A DNA stretch of 64,000 nt from JAEUIE01 sp046350055 (GCA_046350055.1 JAXMBC010000001.1:868001-932000), one strand, 5' to 3'. Positions 34,912 through 43,746 are shown, counted from the stretch's first letter. Program-made: numbers and translations. The notes: generated by a model from the sequence alone, not told the origin.

Positions 34912-36012
34912 ATGCGAACCCTCTCCCTTGCCTTGCTGCTGGCTACCAGCCTGATGACCTATGGGCAGGATGCCACCGCCCGAAGCATTTACGAGAAAGC
35001 CCTGGCGGCTCGTCCCTCGGCTGAGAAGCTGCGGTTCTATGATCTCGACTGGGCCAGCAACCTGGCACAGGCCAAGGCCCGGGCTGCTGCGGAGAAGCGC
35101 CCCATTGTGATGGTGTGGGTCACCAACATCTCCGCCGGTTGCGATTTCTTCACCGGCCATACCTGAGCCAGTGCCGACCACTTCCGAGGCAGTTGTCTCG
35201 GCAACAAGACAGTGCAGCAGGCATTGAACCCTTACATCGTCACCCTCTGGAATGGCCGGGAGCCAGAAGATGCTCCGGAGGACGTGCAGCAACTGCTTCG
35301 CCAGCGTGGGAGACACCAGCAAAGTAACATCCTTGTCTTTGTGCTGGATAACCAGGGCAACTATGTCCATTCCTTTGATGGCATGACCGACCGTCATCCG
35401 GGGAACATTGGTGACATCAAGAAACGCATGCCCAGCTACTTCCTCGAACAACTCGCAGATGCAGGCAAGCAACTGGGTATCCCAGATCAACAACGACAGC
35501 GTACTGCTACTGCTCATCTGCCCACGACAGCTGAGCCGGGGATTCGCCTCTTTGTCTCACTGGGAGAGAATCGGCTGCAACACTTTGCCGTGCCGGTGGT
35601 GGAAGCGGTGGCGTTTCAGGATGCTGAGAAGCAAGCGCTTCGCTATCAGACTGGCAAGCAATCCATCGATGCCAAAGTCATCCAGCGCTGGCTGGCTCCC
35701 ATGTATCCTCCCGCGGTCATGGATGGTCATGGTAACCTCGATAAGGTCGCTGGCACGCTGGAGTACCAAACCGCTGGTGAATCAGCTACCCATCGATATG
35801 CCATCCTGCGGGGCACGGTCCAGTTGTATCTCGATAACACCACTCGCATCAGCTACCAGGGACCGCTTGATCTGGTATTGCGATACAGCAAGACTAGCGA
35901 TGCACTGGATGCTGTCTGGGGCACCTACAGCACCCGGGTCCCACGCCACAATCAGCAGGGCAAGGCTGTGGAGACGGTGACCATGACGGTAGCGATAGAG
36001 CCGAGTAAATAG
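34912..36012 (+). pseudogene. Thioredoxin-like secreted protein interrupted by an in-frame TGA
   Basis: One continuous frame of 366 codons is broken only by TGA at 35164-35166. The first part (84 residues) has a signal peptide (MRTLSLALLLATSLMTYGQ) and the start of a thioredoxin-like fold (KRPIVMVWVTNISAGCDFF). After the TGA the same frame continues without another start (ASADHFRGSCLGNKTVQ), then NPYIVTLWNG and SNILVFVLDNQGNYVHSF, the rest of the fold. A C-terminal region of about 150 residues follows (PGIRLFVSLGE to the end). The codon use after the TGA is as good as before. The simplest explanation is a TGG-to-TGA nonsense change in a single gene, or a sequencing error. Selenocysteine is possible but has little support: there is no CxxU motif. 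If translation stops, a second product could start internally at 35227 or later. Confidence 0.75.
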
Positions 36013-36016
36013 CCTA

Positions 36017-36192
36017 GCCACGCTAGTGGCGTTATGTGAATAGCCGTGGGTGAGCAACGCGAACCCACGGTCAACAAATCCAGCGGAACCGGAGCCGCGT
36101 TAGCGGCGAAACAGTTTCGCCGCTAACGCGGCTCGGGATTCCGATGTTATCGACCCCGTGGGTTTCGCTGCGCTACACCCACGGCTATTCAT
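36017..36192. repeat. Nested cruciform: three hairpins within an outer inverted repeat
   Basis: The outer arms GAATAGCCGTGGGTG (36038-36052) and CACCCACGGCTATTC (36176-36190) enclose three inner hairpins. CCGTGGGT/ACCCACGG pairs occur at 36044-36070 and again at 36155-36184. In the centre a perfect 20-base arm (36092-36111, starting GAGCCGCGTT) pairs with 36115-36134 around a three-base loop. A small hairpin GCCACGCTAGTGGC precedes it at 36017. The 304 bases between the broken thioredoxin-like gene and the glycosyltransferase gene hold nothing else that I recognise. Confidence 0.85.
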
Positions 36193-36316
36193 CTGTCGCC
36201 GCTCCGCGGCTGGGCAACAGTGAGCTGTTATGGTTGTTCGGCGAGCGTCACGCATCGTAACTTCTGACAACTGACAACAGTAGATGCAAGCTAATGGCAA
36301 CTGTTCCACCCCGTTT

Positions 36317-37858
36317 CTAGTGGTGAGAGAGCAATTCAAACACGCGCCAGCCGGGAATAGCACAGGGTATTTCCTGCCACGATTTCAGCAGTTCCATGAG
36401 TTCCGGTTGCTGGCTCAGTTCGCCGGGCAGTGTGCTGACGAAGTAGCGGGCCTGATGCAGGCTGACCAGTTGCCTGAGGCGATCTGCAGCGCTGACAGGC
36501 TGCCTGTCCCCGATGCTCTCGTACCACAGATCCAGTTGTGTCGGCCACCACTGGGCATGCAAGCCGCTGAAGTAACGCAGTGGCATGGCATAGTCGTTGG
36601 TCAGGGCGATGACGGAGGTGCCGACCCCCAGTTGCCTGCCCAGTACCTGGTATTCTGTTTCCAGGGGACGATAGGGCCCACTCTCGAGAATGGGCAGATA
36701 GGTCGTGCCCGCTGTGGGAACGAACCAGCCGAGGTTGGCGATGCCTGCCGATAAACCCGCCGCTAGCATCAACGGGATACTGATGGGGCCGAGCCACAAC
36801 CTCGCGGGGAGGCAGCTTCCCAGCAGTTGTATCGCCCGTCCCACTGCCAGGGCCGTGATCGGCAGAAGGGCTAAGAGATAATACTCATGCGTCATGGCGG
36901 CGTAACAGAAGAGCAGCAGGAAACCGAGGCAGCCTGCCAGCCACAAGAGAAACCGCCAACGACCCTGGGCCACTTCCCAGAGGGTGACGACAAGAAGTAT
37001 CCCGATGGGCACCCAGCCAATGACGGTGAGAATCTGCAAGCTGGTCTGCTCGTACCACTGCACAGTCAGAAGCATCGACAGCTTCCACTGATGAGTCTCC
37101 CCGGCAGGCAGCATCAACCCAAGCCATGCCAGGCTGGGCAAGAGCACCATCACGGGTGTCAGGTAGAATCGCATTCTGTTGAAGGTGTCCTTCCACCCGT
37201 GTCGCTCGACACAACTCGCCAGGTAGACGCCACACCAGGGCAGGAACATCACTCCGGGCTTGGTGACCAGGGCCAGGCCAGCCATGATGGCGACCAGTAG
37301 ACAAGCCTTCCACGATGAAGTCGCATCCCATTGCTGCACGGCCCACCAGGCGACCAGCAAACCCAGCAAGGCGGAGGCTTCATGCTGAAAGCTGCGGCTG
37401 AGCACCAGAGCCAGGGAGTGAAAGAGCAGGAAGCTCATGGCTGCCACGCCTGCGATGGGAGAGTTCAGTTCCCGACGGGCGAGATGGTAGAAGAGCCAGC
37501 AGGCCAGCAGCCAGATTCCTGTGGTGACGACGCCTGCAATCCACGGCTCCTCTCTGCCTGCGAGCAGGTAGCTGCCAGCCGTCACTGCCTCGCCGATAGG
37601 CAGCCCCTTCCAGCGACTCTCGTATCCTGCCAGCCAGTGTTTTGCTTCTGGTGTAGTGGATTCCCCTTGCAGGCGATACCAGAGCGAGCGTGTGTTGAGT
37701 GCATTCTCGTACTGAAGCATGGGATGCCAGGCCATCGGCCATTGCGTGATCCCGTGCCAGCGCCACAGGCCCGCTGCCAGCAGGAGCGCAACCACGATGC
37801 AGGTCACGCTGTTCGTGCCTGCCCCGGGTGAGCGTCCTTTGCCAACAACATCGTTCAT
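36317..37858 (-). CDS. Membrane glycosyltransferase of the GT39/ArnT-like type
   Basis: 513 residues with about eleven membrane segments. The arrangement (an initial segment, an extracytoplasmic loop with YENALNTRSLWYRLQGE, then alternating helices such as VAAMSFLLFHSLALVLSRSF and LLVAIMAGLALVTKPGVMFL) is that of dolichyl-phosphate-mannose/ArnT-like transferases. LALVTKPGVMFLPW matches the conserved Lys-Pro helix boundary of this family. They transfer sugars from polyprenyl phosphate on the outer face of the membrane. A classical DE motif in the first loop is not obvious, so activity cannot be asserted. The start at 37858 overlaps upstream sequence that is used for the divergent pseudouridine synthase gene. 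Confidence 0.72.
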   Translation of the reverse strand: MNDVVGKGRSPGAGTNSVTCIVVALLLAAGLWRWHGITQWPMAWHPMLQYENALNTRSLWYRLQGESTTPEAKHWLAGYESRWKGLPIGEAVTAGSYLLAGREEPWIAGVVTTGIWLLACWLFYHLARRELNSPIAGVAAMSFLLFHSLALVLSRSFQHEASALLGLLVAWWAVQQWDATSSWKACLLVAIMAGLALVTKPGVMFLPWCGVYLASCVERHGWKDTFNRMRFYLTPVMVLLPSLAWLGLMLPAGETHQWKLSMLLTVQWYEQTSLQILTVIGWVPIGILLVVTLWEVAQGRWRFLLWLAGCLGFLLLFCYAAMTHEYYLLALLPITALAVGRAIQLLGSCLPARLWLGPISIPLMLAAGLSAGIANLGWFVPTAGTTYLPILESGPYRPLETEYQVLGRQLGVGTSVIALTNDYAMPLRYFSGLHAQWWPTQLDLWYESIGDRQPVSAADRLRQLVSLHQARYFVSTLPGELSQQPELMELLKSWQEIPCAIPGWRVFELLSHH

Positions 37859-37925
37859 GCCTTACCCAACTAATGTGACCACATACCATGAACATAGTCG
37901 CCCCATACTCTTGCTGCCACATTTC

Positions 37926-38921
37926 ATGCCCGACGCCATTCATCACGTTACTGCTGAGGAAGCCGGCCAGACCCTGGCAGCCCTGGTCCGTCGCTGGTCG
38001 CCGGAACTCTCCTGGAACGAAGCCCGGGGCGTCGTCGAACGCCGGCGAGTGATGATCGATGGTAACCTCTGCCTCGACCCGGCCCGGCGACTGAAGCAGA
38101 AGGAAGTGGTGAAGATCACAGCACACCCGCAGAAGAAGCCACCCGATCAGGAGCAGGTCAAGCTGCGGCACCTCGATGCCCATATTGTTGTTGTAGAAAA
38201 GCCGGCAGGCCTCACCACCGTGCGTCATCCCGAAGAGGACGACTGGAAGGATCGCCGTAAGCAGATCCAGCCCACGCTGGATGAACTCCTGCCGAAAGTG
38301 ATCGCCCGTGAAGAGCGCTTTTCGCAGCAAGGATTGCGTCAGGGACAGCGAGGCAGCCTGCCCCCGGTGCGAGCGGTGCATCGCCTGGATCGCGATACGA
38401 GTGGACTGATGGTCTTTGCCCGCACCGTGGAAGCGGAACGTCATCTGGGGGCACAGTTCAAGAAGCATACGGTGCATCGCATCTACCGGGCCATTGTTCA
38501 TGGCCGGGTGACGCAGCAGATGACCTTTCGCAGCAACCTGGTGCGTGACCGGGGGGATGGCCGGCGGGGTTCCAGTGCTGTGGACACCCTGGGCAAGCAT
38601 GCTGTTACCCACGTTCGCCCGGTTGAAGTGCTGGATCGCTATTCGCTGGTGGAGTGCAGGCTGGAGACAGGCCGGACGCACCAGATCCGCATTCACCTGG
38701 CGGAGAATGGCCACATCCTCTGCGGCGAGAAGGTGTACAATCGGGCCTTGTTCAAGGATGAGATTCCTGATGAAAGTGGTGCTCCCCGTATTGCATTGCA
38801 TGCCATGGAACTCGGCTTCGTGCATCCGGTGACCGATGTAAACCTGATGTTCAGCATGCCGTTTCCCCCGGATTTGCAGAAGGTGTGGGATCGGTTGAAG
38901 GCGGAAGCGAGAAGTCAGTAG
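37926..38921 (+). CDS. RluA/RluD-family pseudouridine synthase
   Basis: 331 residues starting at ATG 37926 (MPDAIHHVTAEEAGQTLAAL); a longer frame upstream would run through the divergent gene. An S4-like RNA-binding domain (about 10-75, RRVMIDGNLCLDP) is followed by the catalytic domain. Its core is HIVVVEKPAGLTTVRHP and the active-site motif HRLDRDTSGLMVFAR, where the Asp after L is the catalytic nucleophile. Motif RLETGRTHQIRIHLAENGH completes it. The enzyme converts uridine to pseudouridine in rRNA or tRNA; the site cannot be told from the sequence. The stop codon TAG belongs to a repeat word (AGAAGTCAGTAG) that continues downstream. Confidence 0.9.
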   Translation: MPDAIHHVTAEEAGQTLAALVRRWSPELSWNEARGVVERRRVMIDGNLCLDPARRLKQKEVVKITAHPQKKPPDQEQVKLRHLDAHIVVVEKPAGLTTVRHPEEDDWKDRRKQIQPTLDELLPKVIAREERFSQQGLRQGQRGSLPPVRAVHRLDRDTSGLMVFARTVEAERHLGAQFKKHTVHRIYRAIVHGRVTQQMTFRSNLVRDRGDGRRGSSAVDTLGKHAVTHVRPVEVLDRYSLVECRLETGRTHQIRIHLAENGHILCGEKVYNRALFKDEIPDESGAPRIALHAMELGFVHPVTDVNLMFSMPFPPDLQKVWDRLKAEARSQ

Positions 38922-39114
38922 CCAGAAGTCAGGAGTCAGTAGCCAGAAGTCAGTGCACCATCTGCGCAGCGGTGAGCACGATGGGCTGCGCCGCTGGGGA
39001 ATCCCCCTCACCCCCGGCCCCTCTCCCCGATGGGGAGAGGGGGGACTTTGGTTCTTGGTGTCTTTGTGGTTCAGATTTGACCACGGAGGCACAGAGGGAC
39101 ACAGAGACTGATGC
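38908..39114. repeat. Cluster of word repeats and a family-2 palindromic element
   Basis: AGAAGTCAGTAGCC (38912) and AGAAGTCAGGAGTCAGTAGCC-type words occupy 38908-38955. Then follows a family-2 element, CGATGGGCTGCGCCGC (38979-38994) plus CCCCTCACCCCC and the hairpin CCCCTCTCCCC / GGGGAGAGGGG (39019-39042). The same order occurs at 50508-50575. A third word repeat (GTGTCTTTGTGG, CACAGAGGGACACAGAG) ends at 39108. No gene is seen in this gap. Confidence 0.8.
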
Positions 39115-40266
39115 TTAAGAAGCTTGCGGTACGGGTTTTTGCTTGCCATTCTCCTCGGCGCCGTGTGTGCGCGGGGCAAGGTAGGGTAAGATCTCGGGGT
39201 TTTGGGTGCTGGGCGTGGGGGCGGTGTCGGTGGTGACAGTGGGCTTCGTGCTGGTGGCATCATCCTCGGCGCGGCGTGTGCGCCGGCGGGCGTCGAGCCA
39301 CATTCTCTCGGTAGGCAGGTAGACCCAGGTGCTGCCGACCTTGCTGTGCTGGATACCCATCTGGCCGATGGCTTTGGTTGCCGCCCGTTCGGAGTGGCCA
39401 CATTCCTTAAGGTGGGCTTTCACTTCCTGGATGGGTTTCTCGTTGCCATCCATATAAGTGGTGATGTCGTCGACGATGCGGTTGAGGCACTGGACGAGTC
39501 CGGGGTCAGCTTGCCAGGTCTGGGGACACTTGGACGGACGTACATGCTGATGGCGCTGCATCTCGTGGAGCGAGGTCTTGCCTTCCTCGTCGAAATGGAG
39601 GTGCCACTGGAAGCCCATGGGGCCATGCATGTTCTTGGCGATGGAGAGGACACGCTTGTTGGGGTCGTGGGGATGCCAGTGCATGGTGAGGATGAACTGG
39701 GCCTCTTCGGTGCCGACGCGGTTGAAGGTGCCGTAGTGGCGGGCGAGGTTGAGGCCGTGGCGGCGAGGAACGATGATGGTACAGCGGGTGATGTACGCGA
39801 CCGCTTCCAGAGCTTGCCACCAGTTGCCATGCTCTTCTTTGGGCAAGGCCTTGTTGATGAGGTTGGCCATGGCTTCGAAGTCGTCCAGAACGATGACCAT
39901 GCAGTTTGACTCCTTGGCTGCATCGATCAGGAAGTCCCTGAATTTCGAGATGGGGTGCTTGTCGGTCGGGTCGTTGAGGAAGGCTTCACTGTAGTGGGCC
40001 TGGCCGATGTAATCGGGGTTGCAATGCTGGCTGCTGAGGTGGCGGTCGCGGGCAATCATCTGATCGCCGGAGGAGACGTAGAGGGTCAGGGGCTGCTTGG
40101 GCCCCTGGAAGGTGTTGGAGAACTTGCTGGCGAGGTGGGCACAGAACATCGACTTGCCCACGCCGCTGGCACCATCGAGCAGGACGACGGTGCCCTTGGG
40201 GAAGAGGTTCGGGTAGAGCCAGTACTGCCCGAGTGTGAGGGGCTGCAGTTCGTGGACAAGAGGCAT
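39115..40266 (-). CDS. RecA-like (RepA/AAA-type) ATPase
   Basis: 383 residues. Residues about 25-240 have the RecA-like core: Walker A GASGVGKS at about 33-40 (LLDGASGVGKSMFCAHLASKF), Walker B MVIVLDDFEAMANL, and a sensor-like strand (CTIIVPRRHG). It resembles replicative helicase-like ATPases of the RepA/KaiC/DnaB type found in phage, plasmid and planctomycete genomes. The C-terminal part (about 240-330) looks like a winged-helix segment (HLKECGHSERAATKAIGQMG). It ends in a Pro/Thr-rich tail. GGGAG precedes the ATG by about eight bases. Upstream lie five 10-bp direct repeats (40371-40420). I do not know its substrate; a role in replication of a mobile element or in DNA repair is inferred. 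Confidence 0.7.
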   Translation of the reverse strand: MPLVHELQPLTLGQYWLYPNLFPKGTVVLLDGASGVGKSMFCAHLASKFSNTFQGPKQPLTLYVSSGDQMIARDRHLSSQHCNPDYIGQAHYSEAFLNDPTDKHPISKFRDFLIDAAKESNCMVIVLDDFEAMANLINKALPKEEHGNWWQALEAVAYITRCTIIVPRRHGLNLARHYGTFNRVGTEEAQFILTMHWHPHDPNKRVLSIAKNMHGPMGFQWHLHFDEEGKTSLHEMQRHQHVRPSKCPQTWQADPGLVQCLNRIVDDITTYMDGNEKPIQEVKAHLKECGHSERAATKAIGQMGIQHSKVGSTWVYLPTERMWLDARRRTRRAEDDATSTKPTVTTDTAPTPSTQNPEILPYLAPRTHGAEENGKQKPVPQAS

Positions 40267-40370
40267 AGCCAGACTCCCGGAAAGAGGACGTATGGCAGCA
40301 GTGTACGGAAGTGGTTATAGAGTTATCTAGTGTACACATTGCGGAGTGGTGATGGGATGGCGCTGTGTGA

Positions 40371-40420
40371 GAGTCTCAGAACGTCTCAGGGAGTCTCAGA
40401 GGGTGTCAGGGTGTCTCAAA
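40371..40420. repeat. Five 10-bp direct repeats (iteron-like) upstream of the RecA-like ATPase gene
   Basis: The units are GAGTCTCAGA, ACGTCTCAGG, GAGTCTCAGA, GGGTGTCAGG and GTGTCTCAAA, an exact 10-base period (one helical turn), followed by an inverted GAGAC. They begin about 105 bases upstream of the ATPase start in a 327-base gap without other genes. Their arrangement suits a binding site for a regulator or initiator, perhaps the ATPase itself. Confidence 0.7.
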
Positions 40421-40593
40421 CTGAGACGGAGAAAAATTGGGAAAATATCGGGTTATGGAGGTCACGCGACTGTTGTGAATAGGTTGCAATCTGGTACGAT
40501 TCGGTCACTTCGCCCTTCGGGGTTTGCCTACTGCTGTGCCAAGCAAATGCTAACATTCATCGAGAAATGAATGTATTCTGAAGAGGAGATGGT

Positions 40594-41220
40594 ATGGGAG
40601 CCAAGACATGGATGCTGGTATATGCCGTGGGTAATCCTCGTGAACTACTGGCCCAGAAACCAGTGTTAGACCGGGAAGCCACGGCACGAATGGCTTCACA
40701 ACTCTTTCCCAGGGAAAAACTCCAGCTCGCGCAAGACGGGAGCCTCTTCAATACCAGCCCTCCAGAGGATGAACTCCTGATCGGTTGCTTTCCTGGAATC
40801 ACGATAGTGGCTGCCGCTGAATTGGGAATCGATTATCCATCTACACTCCCTGCGCACTTCCTGAAAGCAGGTGGCGTTGGAGTTGTCTATTTACATGCCA
40901 TGCACAGTGTGGTCGATTGGTTTGCTTTTGCCATTTGGCAGAAGGGCAAACTCCAGCGATCCCTTAGCCTCAGTCCTGATAGTGGGATCTTAGAAGACAT
41001 TGGAGCGAAATTGCCGTTTGAAGAACCTTACTGGGCTGGGGAACATCCTGCGATCGATCCCGAAGATGATGATGAGGACGATCCTTACCCGTTTCCCTTT
41101 CATCCACTGGAATTGGGAGAAGCTGCATTGCATGCTCTGTTTGGCTATCAGATAGAAGGGGGAAAGGCACCAGATTATGATCCTGAGACAGTTCCCTTGA
41201 TGACTTATCAACGAAAGTGA
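40594..41220 (+). CDS. DUF6928-like protein
   Basis: 208 residues without signal peptide or membrane segments. The opening MGAKTWMLVYAVGNPRELLA is typical of the DUF6928 family as I remember it (MGAKTxxLxYADGD). The centre contains VVYLHAMHSVVDWFAFAIWQ and an acidic stretch (DPEDDDEDDPYPFPFHP) at about 150-166. The function is unknown; family members occur in actinobacteria and planctomycetes as solitary genes. A good ribosome-binding site (GAGGAG) lies shortly before the ATG. The base composition is a little more AT-rich than the neighbours, which may indicate recent acquisition. Confidence 0.65.
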   Translation: MGAKTWMLVYAVGNPRELLAQKPVLDREATARMASQLFPREKLQLAQDGSLFNTSPPEDELLIGCFPGITIVAAAELGIDYPSTLPAHFLKAGGVGVVYLHAMHSVVDWFAFAIWQKGKLQRSLSLSPDSGILEDIGAKLPFEEPYWAGEHPAIDPEDDDEDDPYPFPFHPLELGEAALHALFGYQIEGGKAPDYDPETVPLMTYQRK

Positions 41221-41280
41221 TTGCAGTCTAATGGCTTTCTTCTGTACTTCTGCCCGTAGAGCGGTTACCCTTGGCACAAT

Positions 41281-41898
41281 ATGGCCGAGCCTGTGGCGGA
41301 TCCTCTGAAACTCGTTGAACGCTGGCAGTCGGGCAGCCAGACGGCGGCTCAGCAGTTGTTCGATAACTACGTCAACCGGCTGCTCCTCCTGGCCCGCTGG
41401 CATATCAGTGATCGGCTGCGTACCCGCATCGACCCTGACGACGTGGTGCAATCGGTCTTCCGCACCTTCTTCTTCCGGGTCAAGAACGACAGCTTCACCT
41501 TCGATGAAGCGGATGATCTCTTCAAGCTCCTGGCCCGCATCACGCTGCACAAGACGCTGCGGCAGGTAGCGTACCATCGGGCGTCACGCCGTTCTCCCGA
41601 GCGGGAACAACCCGCCTCACGCACCGAAGACGATGCCCTGATGCAACTGATGGACACTGAGCCTGACCCCGAAACGGTGGTTGAGTTTGCGGACCACCTG
41701 AAGACGTTCCTTGGCAAGTTCTCCAACCAGGAACAGCAGATCATCGAGCTGCGACTGCAGGGACACACGTCGGAAGAGATAGCTGAGAAGCTGGGCACCT
41801 ATGACCGCAAGATACGCCGGGTGCTGGAGCGCATTCATGCCCAGGCGATACAGGAGCACGCCCAGGAGCTAGCAAGCGAGAATGGCCAGCCAGGGTGA
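41281..41898 (+). CDS. ECF-type RNA polymerase sigma factor (planctomycete type)
   Basis: 205 residues. Region 2 (about 12-90) contains FDNYVNRLLLLARWHI followed by DPDDVVQSVFRTFFFRV, the core-binding and -10 recognition helices. Region 4 (about 145-195) contains FSNQEQQIIELRLQGHTSEE and IAEKLGTYDRKIRRVLERI, a helix-turn-helix for the -35 element. Such sigma factors with short linkers are abundant in planctomycetes and are usually linked to Ser/Thr kinases rather than to anti-sigma factors. No anti-sigma gene adjoins it. The nearby gamma-glutamyltransferase gene starts 63 bases later on the same strand and may be in the same transcript. Confidence 0.92.
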   Translation: MAEPVADPLKLVERWQSGSQTAAQQLFDNYVNRLLLLARWHISDRLRTRIDPDDVVQSVFRTFFFRVKNDSFTFDEADDLFKLLARITLHKTLRQVAYHRASRRSPEREQPASRTEDDALMQLMDTEPDPETVVEFADHLKTFLGKFSNQEQQIIELRLQGHTSEEIAEKLGTYDRKIRRVLERIHAQAIQEHAQELASENGQPG

Positions 41899-41961
41899 GG
41901 ACGCAGCGTTGCAGCCAGCCCCCAGCTTCAGTCACTCATGGGAAGTGAGGAACAGGTAGAG

Positions 41962-43746
41962 ATGCCACGCTTCACGACGTTACTGCTCATCTGTATTCTT
42001 CCCGTCATGCTCCACGCCCAACCGCCTGATACTGAGACATATCCCGAGCCCAGCGAAGTGCCGGGCTCACTGCCTACCGCAGTCCGGCACAAGACCGCGA
42101 TGGTGGCAGCCGCCCATCCGTTGGCGGCGAAGATCGGCTCCGACATTCTGCAAGCCGGGGGCAACGCCATTGACGCCACGGTGGCGGTGCAGATGGCTCT
42201 GACCGTCGTTGAGCCACAGTCGTCCGGCATTGGTGGCGGGTGTTTCCTTGTCTACTACGATGCGAAGACCAAGAAGACACACTGCATCGATGGCCGGGAA
42301 GAGACGCCTACTGGTGCCAGTCGGGAAGCGTTCCTGACCAGCAATGGCAGGGTGGTGAAGGATGCCATCACCGGTTGCCGGGCAGCCGGCGTACCCGGGA
42401 CAGTTGCGGGCATGTACCTGGCTCATCAGAAGTGGGGCAAACTGGCGTGGAAGCAGGTGCTGCAGCCCGCCATCCAACTTGCTGAGGGCGGCATCGGCGT
42501 GACGCCACGGCTGCGGGATGCCATCACGGCCAACCGTGCACGCTTCCTGCGTATTCCCTCCAGCAAGGCGCAGTACCTCGAAGGCCCCAGCGGCACGGTG
42601 CCGGAGATCGGCACCGTTCTCCGCTTCCCCGACCTGGCCCGCACCCTACGCCTGATTGCTGAGCAGGGCCCTGCTGGTTTCTATCAAGGGGAGACGGCTG
42701 AGCGCATCGTGGATGCGGTGAAGAGCTGTCCCATTGCTCGTGGCAGCATCTCTCTCGATGATCTCAAGAACTACCGGCCCATCGAACGTGATCCAGTCAG
42801 CTTCCTCTACCGCGACTATCGCATCGTCGGCATGCCCGCCCCCTCCTCTGGCACCATCACCCTGGGCATCATTCTGCACTGCCTGGCTGGTATCTCCCCA
42901 GAACAGCGGCCACTCCATACTACAGCAGGCATCGATGCCTGGGCACGGGCCGAGTCCATTGGCTTTGCTGACCGCAACGCCTACCTGGGCGACCAGGGCT
43001 GGACGAAGGACTACCAGATGAACTACCTGCTCGCTCCATCGCGGCTGGATCAGCGTCGGCAGGCGTTTGACAAGCTGGCATCCGGCACTAAAGCTACGCC
43101 GGGGGAACTGTTCAACCTGCAGCCATCGCCGCGCAGCAACAACCCAACCGAAGGGGAGAACACCACCCATTTCAGCATCGTCGATAGTGGGCGGAACATC
43201 GTCAGTTGCACCACCACCATTGAACACGGCATGGGCTGCGGGGTCGTGGTACCCGGGGCGGGCTTCCTGCTCAACAATGAACTGACCGACTTTGACCTGA
43301 GCGAAGCCACCGGTCCGAATGCTATCGATGCCAGCAGGCGTACCATCGACGGTCGCTCCGCCGGCAAACGGCCACGCAGCAGCATGGCTCCTCTCATCGT
43401 CTTCAAGGACGATCAACCCATCATGAGCGTCGGTTCTCCCGGTGGGCCGGTCATCATCAGCATCGTCGGCCAGACGATGCTCAACGTGCTGGATGGGCAG
43501 ATGGATATGCAGCAGGCGATCAATGCTGCCCGCAGTTCGTGCCGTAATGCGAGCCTGAATGTGGAAGGCATGCACCGGAACCGGCCGGAGCTGGTCAAAC
43601 AACTCGTAGCGAAGGGCTGGAAGATCGCGGACCTCAAGCCCGGCGAAGCAGTCTGGGGCGGAGCCCATGGCATCCGGCTGCTGCCCGATGGCACCCTGGA
43701 AGGCGGGGCTGATCCGCGGCGTGAGGGCGTGGTGAGGGGGTATTGA
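41962..43746 (+). CDS. ggt: Gamma-glutamyltransferase, exported
   Basis: 594 residues from ATG 41962; GAGGAA lies nine bases before it, and this start gives a clean signal peptide (MPRFTTLLLICILPVMLHAQ). The ATG at 41938 is less likely. The enzyme cleaves the gamma-glutamyl bond of glutathione in the periplasm. Core motifs: VQMALTVVEPQSSGIGGGCF, ITGCRAAGVPGTVAGMYLAH, and the autoprocessing site TTHFSIVD, whose first Thr (about residue 401) becomes the nucleophile of the small subunit. The small subunit includes LLNNELTDFD and MSVGSPGGPVI, both conserved. The TGA stop lies inside an ATTGAGAAT word repeat. Confidence 0.95.
   Translation: MPRFTTLLLICILPVMLHAQPPDTETYPEPSEVPGSLPTAVRHKTAMVAAAHPLAAKIGSDILQAGGNAIDATVAVQMALTVVEPQSSGIGGGCFLVYYDAKTKKTHCIDGREETPTGASREAFLTSNGRVVKDAITGCRAAGVPGTVAGMYLAHQKWGKLAWKQVLQPAIQLAEGGIGVTPRLRDAITANRARFLRIPSSKAQYLEGPSGTVPEIGTVLRFPDLARTLRLIAEQGPAGFYQGETAERIVDAVKSCPIARGSISLDDLKNYRPIERDPVSFLYRDYRIVGMPAPSSGTITLGIILHCLAGISPEQRPLHTTAGIDAWARAESIGFADRNAYLGDQGWTKDYQMNYLLAPSRLDQRRQAFDKLASGTKATPGELFNLQPSPRSNNPTEGENTTHFSIVDSGRNIVSCTTTIEHGMGCGVVVPGAGFLLNNELTDFDLSEATGPNAIDASRRTIDGRSAGKRPRSSMAPLIVFKDDQPIMSVGSPGGPVIISIVGQTMLNVLDGQMDMQQAINAARSSCRNASLNVEGMHRNRPELVKQLVAKGWKIADLKPGEAVWGGAHGIRLLPDGTLEGGADPRREGVVRGY

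Noticed and set aside
35164..35166. TGA as a selenocysteine codon.
   Set aside because: No CxxU motif and no convincing stem-loop of SECIS type; a nonsense change is simpler, though the matter is left open as a finding.
37380..39401. A 673-codon open frame on the minus strand.
   Set aside because: It is antisense to the pseudouridine synthase gene and the beginning of the glycosyltransferase gene in another frame; its composition is that of a shadow frame.
40371..40420. Five direct repeats considered as a CRISPR array.
   Set aside because: The units are 10 bases without spacers, and no cas gene is present.
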